From the NCBI GenBank assembly GCA_905373605.1, contig CAJPTO010000070.1, positions 1 through 12,704 of the forward strand: a stretch of DNA of 12,704 nucleotides, given 5' to 3'. Origin of the DNA: an uncultured Prevotella sp. (lineage in GTDB: Bacteria; Bacteroidota; Bacteroidia; Bacteroidales; Bacteroidaceae). Position numbers and translations under genes: made by a program. Below the pieces are notes generated by a model. The model was not told the origin of the DNA and searched no databases. It saw only the letters and a program-made list of their open reading frames with translations. Positions 1 to 6,281 of this stretch are shown in pieces; positions within the stretch are counted from its first letter, which is position 1, and each line of letters begins with the position of its first letter.

Positions 1-324
1 GGCCAAGGCCTTGTCTACGGCCAATCGGGCAAGTGTCGCTGTGGCTTCGCTGTGCATGCCAAACTCAATTTTCACCTCCTCGTCGGTTAGGGCCAGCAGG
101 TTAAGCCGTTCGGGTTTGGCCTCTTCCACCTTTTGAATGATGCTGAAGGCGGCATCAATGTTAAGTGCTTTCTTATGATAAGCCGCAACCTTGGGCGACC
201 CATAGACGATGGGAGTGCACAAGTCCAACATTTCTGGCGAAGCGAAAGTTTTGAAAATCAGTTCCATCCCGATGCCGTTAGCATCGCCTTGTGTGATGGC
301 TATACGAAGTTTATTGTCGTCCAT
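1..324 (-). CDS. pdxA: 4-hydroxythreonine-4-phosphate dehydrogenase PdxA (N-terminal 108 residues, runs off left edge)
   Basis: PdxA oxidises 4-phosphohydroxy-L-threonine with NAD in the DXP-dependent route to pyridoxal phosphate; it is cytosolic. The visible part begins MDDNKLRIAITQGDANGIGM. The ITxGDxxGIG stretch near residues 9-19 is the N-terminal signature of the family, and the following CTPIVYGSPKVAAYH segment (residues 36-50) matches Bacteroidota PdxA in my recollection. The ATG at 322-324 is the first start in the frame and sits 17 bp after the rlmN stop, so the two are probably co-transcribed from the rlmN promoter. The gene is cut by the window edge, so the metal-binding histidines and the C-terminal domain cannot be checked. 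A PdxA2-type paralogue is possible but nothing here suggests it. Confidence 0.88.
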   Translation of the reverse strand, partial: MDDNKLRIAITQGDANGIGMELIFKTFASPEMLDLCTPIVYGSPKVAAYHKKALNIDAAFSIIQKVEEAKPERLNLLALTDEEVKIEFGMHSEATATLARLAVDKALA

Positions 325-341
325 ACGTACTACTTTGTTTG

Positions 342-1400
342 TTACTGGTTGTTGTTCGCCGCTTCTTGTCGGCCTTCAATCTGCTTGGCAGTGCTCAATA
401 GTCCGCACGCGGCGAAGATGTCTTCGCCACGGCTGGCCCTGATGGTGGTGAACACGCCGTGGTTTGTGAGATAATCCCTGAAAGCCTCCATGCGTTTCTC
501 GTCAGAATTTTTCAGGTTAACGTTGGGAATTTGATGAAATCGGATGAGGTTTACTCGGCAATCCAAGCCTTCAACAAGCTTCACCAACTGGCGTGCATGG
601 AGTGTGGTGTCGTTCAGTCCGCCGAACATGATGTACTCAAAGGAAAGCCGGCGTTGGTGTGTGAAGTCGTATTGCTTGAGCAATTGCACGATTTCTTCAA
701 TCGAAATGGCTTTCTCGGCAGGCATGATGCTGGCTCTTTGCTCGGGGATTGGCGAGTGCATGCTGATGGCCACGTGGCAATCGCTCTCATCCAGAAAGCG
801 TTTGAGCTTGCCTTTCACGCCAACGCTGCTCACTGTTATGCGCTTGGGACTCCATGCGTAGCCGTAGTCGGCTGTTAATATCTGCGTTACTTTCAGCACG
901 TTGTCCAAGTTGTCCATAGGCTCTCCCTGGCCCATGAAGACAATGTTGGTGAGTTTTTCGCGTTCGGGGAGTGCGTAAATTTGGTTGAGAATGTCCCTTG
1001 CCGTAAGGTTTCCCTCGAAGCCTTGCTTGCCTGTTTGGCAGAAAAGGCAGTTCATTTTGCATCCCACTTGGCACGAAACGCACAACGTGGCGCGGTCGCG
1101 GTCGGGGATATACACCGTTTCCACAAACTTTCCACTCTCGGTAGGGAACAGATATTTGATGGTGCCATCCTTAGAATGTTGTGCTTCGATAAATTTCGAT
1201 GCACCTATTTCGTAGCGTTGGGCAAGCTTCTCCCTGTTGATTTTGGAGATGTTTGTCATCTCTTCGATGGTTTCCACGTGCTTGTCGTAGAGCCAAACTG
1301 CCATTTGCTTGCCCGTAAAGGCAGGCATGCCGTTATCTGTGGCAATGGCTTTGAGCTCATCGAGCGTATGCCCCAAGAGTGGAATTTTGTGGTTATCCAT
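342..1400 (-). CDS. rlmN: Dual-specificity rRNA/tRNA adenine-C2 methyltransferase RlmN (radical SAM)
   Basis: RlmN methylates C2 of A2503 in 23S rRNA and, in the family, A37 of some tRNAs, using SAM both as radical source and methyl donor. With the start at 1398-1400 the protein has 352 residues. The radical SAM cluster motif CxxxCxxC is C114, C118, C121 (GCKMNCLFC). The two mechanistic cysteines expected in the family are C107 (LCVSCQVGC) and C332 (DIFAACG). The GQGEP motif at 157-161 binds SAM, and E94 in FVETVYIP matches the conserved glutamate. All key residues are present. The reading frame stays open up to 1445, but that upstream start would lie almost on the likely -7 promoter box (1447-1454), so the MDNHK start is preferred. 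Upstream is nudC (158-bp gap); downstream is pdxA (17-bp gap). Confidence 0.96.
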   Translation of the reverse strand: MDNHKIPLLGHTLDELKAIATDNGMPAFTGKQMAVWLYDKHVETIEEMTNISKINREKLAQRYEIGASKFIEAQHSKDGTIKYLFPTESGKFVETVYIPDRDRATLCVSCQVGCKMNCLFCQTGKQGFEGNLTARDILNQIYALPEREKLTNIVFMGQGEPMDNLDNVLKVTQILTADYGYAWSPKRITVSSVGVKGKLKRFLDESDCHVAISMHSPIPEQRASIMPAEKAISIEEIVQLLKQYDFTHQRRLSFEYIMFGGLNDTTLHARQLVKLVEGLDCRVNLIRFHQIPNVNLKNSDEKRMEAFRDYLTNHGVFTTIRASRGEDIFAACGLLSTAKQIEGRQEAANNNQ

Positions 1401-1446
1401 TATATATTGATGTATAATATGTAGCAATTGTTGCAAAAATGCCATG

Positions 1447-1454
1447 CAAAGTTA
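1447..1454 (-). promoter_or_regulatory. Putative -7 box for rlmN-pdxA
   Basis: On the minus strand this reads TAACTTTG, an exact match to the Bacteroidota -7 consensus TAnnTTTG. It places transcription start near 1440, giving a 5' leader of about 40 nt to the rlmN ATG at 1400. I see no clean TTTG -33 element at the usual distance, so the assignment rests on the -7 box alone. Confidence 0.45.
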
Positions 1455-1558
1455 CTACAATTTATTGGGATAGCGCGTTTGGGTGCGTGTTTTCTTGCCT
1501 TTTGGGGCGTTGCTTTTCAGCATGCGGAGAGCTTGTGAAGGATGCTTCCAAGAGGTGC

Positions 1559-2338
1559 TTAGCGGTCTTTCTGTTGCAGCCAAAAGTCAATCAGCTTGCG
1601 AGCCAAACTCAGTTTCTCGGGTATTTGCGGCAATTTGTCGCGGTGAAACCATCCCCCAGCCGAGAGTTCTTCTTCTTGCAAGCGCAGGTTTCCGCTTTTA
1701 TAGCGTGCCACGAAGCCCACCATCAGTCCGATGGGGAAGGGCCAAGGCTGGCTTCCGAAATAGTGTGGCGGATGTATTTCCAGCCCGGTTTCTTCCTTTA
1801 CTTCGCGCATGACGGCCTCTTCAAGCGACTCTCCCGTTTCTACAAAGCCAGCAACAAGGCCGTAGAAGTTGCCTTTGAAGTTCTTGGCATGTACCAGTAG
1901 CACCTCATCGCCTTTATGTATCAGCACGATGATGGCCGTTGCCAGTTGCGGCCACACCTCTTTTCCACAGCAAGTGCAGCGTTTGGAGATGTTGGTGTGC
2001 AGCTTCATCGCGCCACCACACACACCACAAAACTTGGTGTGCGCATCCCAATAGTTTATTTCGCGGCACTTGCCGGCCAAGAGGTAGAGATGGGTGGGAA
2101 GTTTGTAGTAAGATTGCCTTAAATCGCAGAACGTAAGAGGTTCGGGCAAGGTTGTTTCCTCGTCTATCGTGTAAGTCTTGATGGCCGTTCCCTCGGAAGT
2201 GTTGCCCATGTCGTGAATGTCGTGACCGTCGGCCACGGGTGTTGGTGGTTTTTCTGAAAGGGGGATGCCGAAAGATTGCGCATCCAGCTGCTCTAGCAGC
2301 AAGTTAGACTGTTTGAATACAAACCACAGGCTTTTCAT
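1559..2338 (-). CDS. nudC: NAD(+)/NADH pyrophosphatase NudC (Nudix hydrolase with zinc ribbon)
   Basis: NudC-family enzymes split NAD(H) into NMN(H) and AMP and, in E. coli, remove NAD caps from RNA. The 259-residue protein shows the full family layout. A variable N-terminal domain covers residues 1-100. A four-cysteine zinc ribbon has C104, C107, C121 and C124. The Nudix box runs from about 164 to 186 (GFVETGESLEEAVMREVKEE, then TGL). The NudC signature SQPWPFP is at 196-202, which separates NudC from general Nudix hydrolases. Length is close to E. coli NudC (257). The frame extends to an ATG at 2362, but MKSLWFVF at 2336-2338 begins a better N-terminus; the choice is not certain. The upstream minus-strand gene is a 5'-nucleotidase (117-bp gap), and rlmN follows after 158 bp. 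Confidence 0.93.
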   Translation of the reverse strand: MKSLWFVFKQSNLLLEQLDAQSFGIPLSEKPPTPVADGHDIHDMGNTSEGTAIKTYTIDEETTLPEPLTFCDLRQSYYKLPTHLYLLAGKCREINYWDAHTKFCGVCGGAMKLHTNISKRCTCCGKEVWPQLATAIIVLIHKGDEVLLVHAKNFKGNFYGLVAGFVETGESLEEAVMREVKEETGLEIHPPHYFGSQPWPFPIGLMVGFVARYKSGNLRLQEEELSAGGWFHRDKLPQIPEKLSLARKLIDFWLQQKDR

Positions 2339-2455
2339 TGGCTTTCTGTTTATGGCAAACACAGCAAGCGAAAAGGTTTAGTTTATGCAACCTTTGCTTC
2401 GTCTTTGCTATGTTTGCCTATATATATAATGTGTAAGGGCCGGCGTTGTGTCGCC

Positions 2456-4183
2456 TTAATTGCCGAAAATCAGCTTTCTGTCTCTTTCGATAGCAGGCTT
2501 AGTCCACTCTTCTGGCACGAATTTCCAGTTGTTATGTGCCTGTGGATTCATCACGCCAGCCTTTTCTATCTCTTCCATGAGGTAGAATCGCTGGTCTTTC
2601 TCGCTTTCAAACACAATTCTGTTTTTCAGCTCAGTGCGTGGTATTCCCGCCCCTTTGGTGAGCAGTTCACCGCCTCCGTTGCCGCGATAGCTGTTCATGG
2701 CCACCTTGTACCAACGGTTTTCGTCGAAAGGAGTGCCGTCGGCCATGCTCAATATTCGCACCTTTTGTCCGTCGGGTTTGGTAACGTCCACCTCGTAGAT
2801 GATGCCCGCAGCACTGTCGAAATTGAAAGCAAGGTTCTTAAATCCAAACCTTTGGCGGTCTTGTTTGGCCCATTCGCTGAGCTGCATGATGTGGTCTTCG
2901 GGCGACTTCATGGTGTTCACCCAAAGGTCGTAGCTCATCTCAAGGTGGTTGCGTATCTCCTTGCCCGTCATTTTGAGTACGTAGATTTGGTTTTCGTATT
3001 TATAGAGGTTGAACATGTCGCTAACAAAGACGTCGCCCTTGTTGATGCGCGCGTCAAACGACAGCGGCGCATTGAAAGAAACGTCTGCTCCCGTTATCTT
3101 CAGTTGCAGGTCGTGGATGAAATCCGTGAAAGCGGCACTTCCGAAGTAGCAATCGCGCGTGTAGATGGCGTTTTCGAAGCGTCCTATCTTGCGATTTACA
3201 AAGGCATTCACGCTGTCAATGTCGGCTTTGAAGTGTTGCATGAACTTCTCGTCGACGGGTTGCCCCGTTATGTCTATCACGTCGCCCGTGATTTTCTTGC
3301 TTATCAACTTTCCTTTAGCCTTACGAATGCTGATGGTTGCATCGCTTACCATGTAGGCATCGCACGAAGGGTCCAGGCATAGCACGTCTTTACCGGCGTT
3401 GCTCTTCACCCAACCCGAATAACGTGTATGGTCGTGACCGAAGAGAATGATGTCGAAACCCTCCACTTCGCGCGCAACCTTCAGCGAAGCGTCCTCATCA
3501 TACTCGGGAGTGTGTATGCCTCCATCGCGGCCACTGTGGAAAAGTCCGATAAGCACATCGGGTTTTTCTTTCGTTTGGATGTGTTTCACCCAATATTTTG
3601 CCGATGTCACCATGTTCTCAAAGCGCAAGCCAGCCCATAAACTCTCTTTCAACCAGTTGGGAATAGCTGGTGTAAGCATGCCCAGGACAGCCACTTTAAC
3701 ACCGTCGCGCTTGATGATTGTGTATGGATTAACATAGGGCTTGTTCGTTTGGGTACCGATGATGTTGGCACCAAGCATGGGGCATTTCACCTCTTTAATC
3801 CACTTGTCGTAAACGGGATGTCCCGTTTCGATGTCGTGGTTACCCACCGTTTGAGCATCATACTTCATGTAATTCACCACCGAGGCAGCCAAATTGGGCA
3901 TTGAAGGCTTCACGAAATTGCAATAATAGCATGTGGGTTGCCCTTGCAGGATGTCGCCGTTGTCAAGCAAGACAAGGTTCTTGCCATATTTCTCGCGCAT
4001 GGCATTGACGTAAGAACTAACCCTTGCCAACGAGCCTTTGCGGTCGCGGCGGTTGATGAAGTCGTAAGGAAAGAAACTTCCGTGCACATCGCTGGTTTGT
4101 ATCACCTTTATTTCAACGTTCTGTGCCTGCGTATATTGGGATAGACTTAAACCTGTTAAGAGCATAAATAATATTTTCCTCAT
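2456..4183 (-). CDS. Exported bifunctional metallophosphatase / 5'-nucleotidase (UshA family)
   Basis: The family hydrolyses nucleoside 5'-phosphates, 2',3'-cyclic nucleotides or UDP-sugars outside the cytoplasm with a two-metal centre. With the start at 4181-4183 the protein has 575 residues. A signal peptide (MRKILFMLLTGLSLSQYTQAQ) ends near residue 21. The metallophosphatase motifs follow in order: D32-x-H34 (SDVHG), D77 (NGDILQGQ), N115-H-D (VGNHDIE), H216 (LFHSG), and H250/H252 (FGHDHTRYSG). The C-terminal part (about 315-530) is the 5'-nucleotidase substrate-binding domain, including GKEIRNHLE and the GNGGGE stretch. All metal ligands are present. An in-frame ATG 12 bp upstream (4195) is also possible; the downstream one leaves a more plausible leader after the predicted promoter. 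The exact substrate cannot be told from sequence, so no gene symbol is given. Confidence 0.92.
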   Translation of the reverse strand: MRKILFMLLTGLSLSQYTQAQNVEIKVIQTSDVHGSFFPYDFINRRDRKGSLARVSSYVNAMREKYGKNLVLLDNGDILQGQPTCYYCNFVKPSMPNLAASVVNYMKYDAQTVGNHDIETGHPVYDKWIKEVKCPMLGANIIGTQTNKPYVNPYTIIKRDGVKVAVLGMLTPAIPNWLKESLWAGLRFENMVTSAKYWVKHIQTKEKPDVLIGLFHSGRDGGIHTPEYDEDASLKVAREVEGFDIILFGHDHTRYSGWVKSNAGKDVLCLDPSCDAYMVSDATISIRKAKGKLISKKITGDVIDITGQPVDEKFMQHFKADIDSVNAFVNRKIGRFENAIYTRDCYFGSAAFTDFIHDLQLKITGADVSFNAPLSFDARINKGDVFVSDMFNLYKYENQIYVLKMTGKEIRNHLEMSYDLWVNTMKSPEDHIMQLSEWAKQDRQRFGFKNLAFNFDSAAGIIYEVDVTKPDGQKVRILSMADGTPFDENRWYKVAMNSYRGNGGGELLTKGAGIPRTELKNRIVFESEKDQRFYLMEEIEKAGVMNPQAHNNWKFVPEEWTKPAIERDRKLIFGN

Positions 4184-4210
4184 CTGTTTAAACATTTAAT
4201 TGCTGAAATG

Positions 4211-4245
4211 CAAAAGTACAAAAACAAATTAACATAAGCTACAAA
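4211..4245 (-). promoter_or_regulatory. Putative promoter of the 5'-nucleotidase gene
   Basis: On the minus strand a -33-like TTTG (4242-4245) is followed after 23 bp by TACTTTTG (4211-4218), an exact TAnnTTTG -7 box. Transcription would start near 4204, about 20 nt before the ATG at 4183, and would make the 4195 start nearly leaderless. The 23-bp spacer is slightly longer than the more usual 19-21. Confidence 0.5.
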
Positions 4246-4418
4246 CCTAGCGTTAAGATTGCATTTTGGGGTCAATGGGTAGCATTTTATTATACAATTG
4301 CTGCATTAAAATTCACTTTATTAATATTTCGTATATTGGCAATTTATCCATATTTGTTAACACAAAACACATATTTCGGGTTGAAAGACGGAAAAATTTT
4401 ATGTTTTTTAGCAAAATG
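4246..4418. other. AT-rich divergent spacer between nucleotidase and gldB-like gene
   Basis: The whole spacer runs from 4196 to 4480 and is strongly AT-rich with several A and T runs. It carries the two outward promoters listed separately. I see no ORF, no convincing operator palindrome and no riboswitch-like structure in the middle part. Confidence 0.6.
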
Positions 4419-4450
4419 TTTGGTTTATAAATAAAAAAATAGTAAATTCG
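4419..4450 (+). promoter_or_regulatory. Putative promoter of the gldB-like gene
   Basis: TTTG at 4419-4422 is followed after 20 bp by TAAATTCG at 4443-4450, which has one mismatch to TAnnTTTG. The predicted start of transcription is near 4457, about 24 nt before the GTG start codon at 4481. Confidence 0.5.
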
Positions 4451-4480
4451 CAACGAGAAATCGATTAAAAAGGCGACGAC

Positions 4481-5284
4481 GTGAAGGCATTATCATTAAT
4501 ACTCATGTTATATTCAATCATGTTTGTGGGCTGCGAAATAAAGATGTGGCACAACATGGGCGGCGAACATGGCGAGTGCATTAAGGTGCAACGCTATGAT
4601 CGTCTGGAAAGTCGTTACCTTACCACAGGCGACTATTCGGCTCTGCAACAAATGAACACCGACTACCCAACGGAAACCCGAACGCTCATAGAAAAGGTGT
4701 TGCAGCTTGGCACGATAGAAGACTCTGAAATACATCATCGCTTCTTACATTATTATCAAGATACCACCCTGCAAAGGTTGGTGACCGATGTTGAAGCAGA
4801 GTTTAACAACATCAACGATGTGAACGAACAGTTCACAAACGCCTTCAACAGGCTTTCCAAGTGGTTTCCCAACTTGCCGCAACCTAAGATTTACACGCAG
4901 ATAAGTTCGTTCGACCAAAGCATCATCGTGGGAAATGGTACCATTGGCGTGTCGCTAGACAAGTATATGGGAGAAGACTATGTGCTTTACAAGCGTTTCT
5001 ATAGCCCCGAACAAACCAAGACCATGCACCGTGGATACATCGTTCCCGATGCTTTGAGCTTTTACTTGTTGTCGCATTACACGCTGGACAGGCACGACAC
5101 ACGTTCGCAAATGGAAAACGACTTGCACATGGCGAAGATATGGTGGGTGGTGAATAAGGCAACGGCGAAGCAAAACTACCGCAGCAAGTTTGTTGGCTAT
5201 GTGGAGAATTACATGCGCGCCCACCCAGACATTGGTTATGAAGAGCTTATGTCTGGCGACAATTACAAGGCCATGATGCCCTGA
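4481..5284 (+). CDS. GldB-like lipoprotein
   Basis: The 267-residue protein starts with GTG at 4481; no usable ATG lies upstream between the predicted promoter and this codon. A lipoprotein signal peptide ends at C18 (IMFVGC), with F instead of L at -3. The cysteine is followed by EIKM, without the acidic run that sends Bacteroidota lipoproteins to the cell surface, so a periplasm-facing location is inferred. The body resembles the GldB family: the SLDKYMGEDYVLYKRF segment (about 166-181), a Y-I-x-P-D segment (about 194-198) and LSHYTLDRHD (about 206-215). GldB is needed for gliding in Flavobacterium, but relatives occur in non-gliding Bacteroidota, where their role is unclear. No gldC or other gld gene is next to it. 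It converges on the radical SAM gene with a 22-bp overlap. The family call is by recollected similarity only. Confidence 0.68.
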   Translation: MKALSLILMLYSIMFVGCEIKMWHNMGGEHGECIKVQRYDRLESRYLTTGDYSALQQMNTDYPTETRTLIEKVLQLGTIEDSEIHHRFLHYYQDTTLQRLVTDVEAEFNNINDVNEQFTNAFNRLSKWFPNLPQPKIYTQISSFDQSIIVGNGTIGVSLDKYMGEDYVLYKRFYSPEQTKTMHRGYIVPDALSFYLLSHYTLDRHDTRSQMENDLHMAKIWWVVNKATAKQNYRSKFVGYVENYMRAHPDIGYEELMSGDNYKAMMP

Positions 5285-6174
5285 ACAATTTGCTCGTTCG
5301 ACATCTTTCGAACGAGCAAATTGGTGAATTCGTAGTTCTTCAGCCCCCACTTAGGCGCAATGAGTAGCCCTGGCGGCGACTGGCTAACGAAGCGTTCTAG
5401 CACCAAGTTGGGGCGAAGGCGTTTCACATATTCGCAAATCACATCCAAATATTCGTCTACCGTGTACAGATGGAACGGGTGTTCCATGTACTCTTTGGCC
5501 AACAACGTTCCCCTGATTATCTGCATTTGATGGATTTTAAGAATGTCGATGGGCAGTGCCGACATGATGTGGGCCTGCCTGATGCTTTCGTTTGCATCCT
5601 CACCAGGCAGTCCTAAGATGACATGTGCGCCAGTTCGTATACCGCATTGATGCGTCCGCTCGATGGTTTCGCGGCTACATTCGAAGGTGTGGCCGCGCTT
5701 AACGCGTTCCAATGTGCGGTTGTTGGCACTTTCTACGCCGTATTCAACGATGAGAAACGTGTGCTTGTTCAACGCTTCAAGATAGTGGAGTAGGGCATCA
5801 GGCATGCAGTCGGGGCGCGTACCAATAACCAAACCCACCACATCTTCTGTTGCTAAGGCCTCTTCGTACATGGCCTTAAGGCGGTCGACAGCAGCATAAG
5901 TGCTGGTGTAAGCTTGGAAGTAAGCCAGGTATTTCATGTCTGGATACTTGCGTGCAAAGAACTTTTTGCCCGCTTCGAGCTGCTGCCGAACCGACAGTTG
6001 CGGTTCGCAATAGGTGGGATTGAAACTGCGGTTGTTACAATAAGTGCAGCCTCCAAAGCCTGTTTGCCCATCGCGCGTGGGACAAGTGAAGCCTGCGTTA
6101 ACCGAAATCTTCTGCACTTTAAAGGGGAATTGCGTGCGTATCCAGTTCCCAAAATCGTTGTATGGTAGTTGCAT
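5263..6174 (-). CDS. TIGR01212-family radical SAM protein (YhcC/YtqA-like)
   Basis: A 303-residue radical SAM protein with an Elp3-like cluster motif. The three cysteines are C31, C43 and C46 (FTCPTRDG then GFGGCTYCNN), the CxxxxxxxxxxxCxxC spacing of the TIGR01212/YhcC group. Further family segments are IGTRPDCMPDALLHYL, VEYGVESANNRTLERVKRGH (about 143-162) and GLPGED (about 193-198). The biochemical role of the family is not established; relatives are cytosolic, and related families modify tRNA. The length is typical of the family. The ATG at 6172-6174 is the only sensible start. The gene diverges from dpp4 and its last seven codons overlap the end of the gldB-like gene. A perfect 16-bp inverted repeat lies inside its last 20 or so codons. 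Confidence 0.9.
   Translation of the reverse strand: MQLPYNDFGNWIRTQFPFKVQKISVNAGFTCPTRDGQTGFGGCTYCNNRSFNPTYCEPQLSVRQQLEAGKKFFARKYPDMKYLAYFQAYTSTYAAVDRLKAMYEEALATEDVVGLVIGTRPDCMPDALLHYLEALNKHTFLIVEYGVESANNRTLERVKRGHTFECSRETIERTHQCGIRTGAHVILGLPGEDANESIRQAHIMSALPIDILKIHQMQIIRGTLLAKEYMEHPFHLYTVDEYLDVICEYVKRLRPNLVLERFVSQSPPGLLIAPKWGLKNYEFTNLLVRKMSNEQIVQGIMAL
5286..5323 (+). terminator. Perfect 16-bp hairpin just after the gldB-like stop codon
   Basis: Arms 5286-5301 (caatttgctcgttcga) and 5308-5323 are exact reverse complements with a 6-nt loop (catctt). The hairpin begins one base after the TGA of the gldB-like gene, where a terminator or 3' stabiliser would sit. It also lies inside the 3' coding end of the opposing radical SAM gene. 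No clear T run follows on the plus strand, so classic rho-independent termination is not certain. The structure itself is plain in the sequence. Confidence 0.5.
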
Positions 6175-6192
6175 CGTTCGTCTTTTTGAGGT

Positions 6193-6214
6193 GTGGGCAA
6201 CAACAAATGCCCAC
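6193..6214 (-). other. Small hairpin in the leader of the radical SAM gene
   Basis: GTGGGCA (6193-6199) and TGCCCAC (6208-6214) form a 7-bp stem with an 8-nt loop. With the -7 box at 6225-6232 the hairpin would occupy roughly the first 25 nt of the radical SAM transcript, ahead of the ATG at 6174. It may protect the 5' end of the mRNA; no regulatory ligand is suggested by the sequence. Confidence 0.35.
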
Positions 6215-6220
6215 TAATGG

Positions 6221-6252
6221 TTTGCAAAAGTACGGAATTTTAATTATCTTTG
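6221..6252 (+). promoter_or_regulatory. Promoter of dpp4
   Basis: TTTG at 6221-6224, a 20-bp spacer, then TATCTTTG at 6245-6252 match the Bacteroidota -33/-7 consensus exactly. Transcription would begin near 6259, about 23 nt before the dpp4 ATG at 6282. Confidence 0.7.
6225..6232 (-). promoter_or_regulatory. Putative -7 box of the radical SAM gene
   Basis: The minus strand reads TACTTTTG, an exact TAnnTTTG. It begins at the base immediately after the TTTG -33 element of the divergent dpp4 promoter, so the two promoters occupy the same DNA. No exact TTTG -33 is visible on the minus strand at the usual distance. Confidence 0.5.
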
Positions 6253-6281
6253 TCCGCAATTACGACTAAAAACATTCAATC

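Noticed and set aside
2403..2455. Short GGCG/CGCC hairpin after the nucleotidase stop as a terminator
   Set aside because: The stem is only 4 bp, and the following TATATATA stretch is not a uridine run, so it is too weak to call.
2405..3382. A 325-codon open frame on the plus strand
   Set aside because: It is antisense to the nucleotidase gene, which has intact catalytic motifs and a signal peptide; the plus-strand translation shows no family motif.
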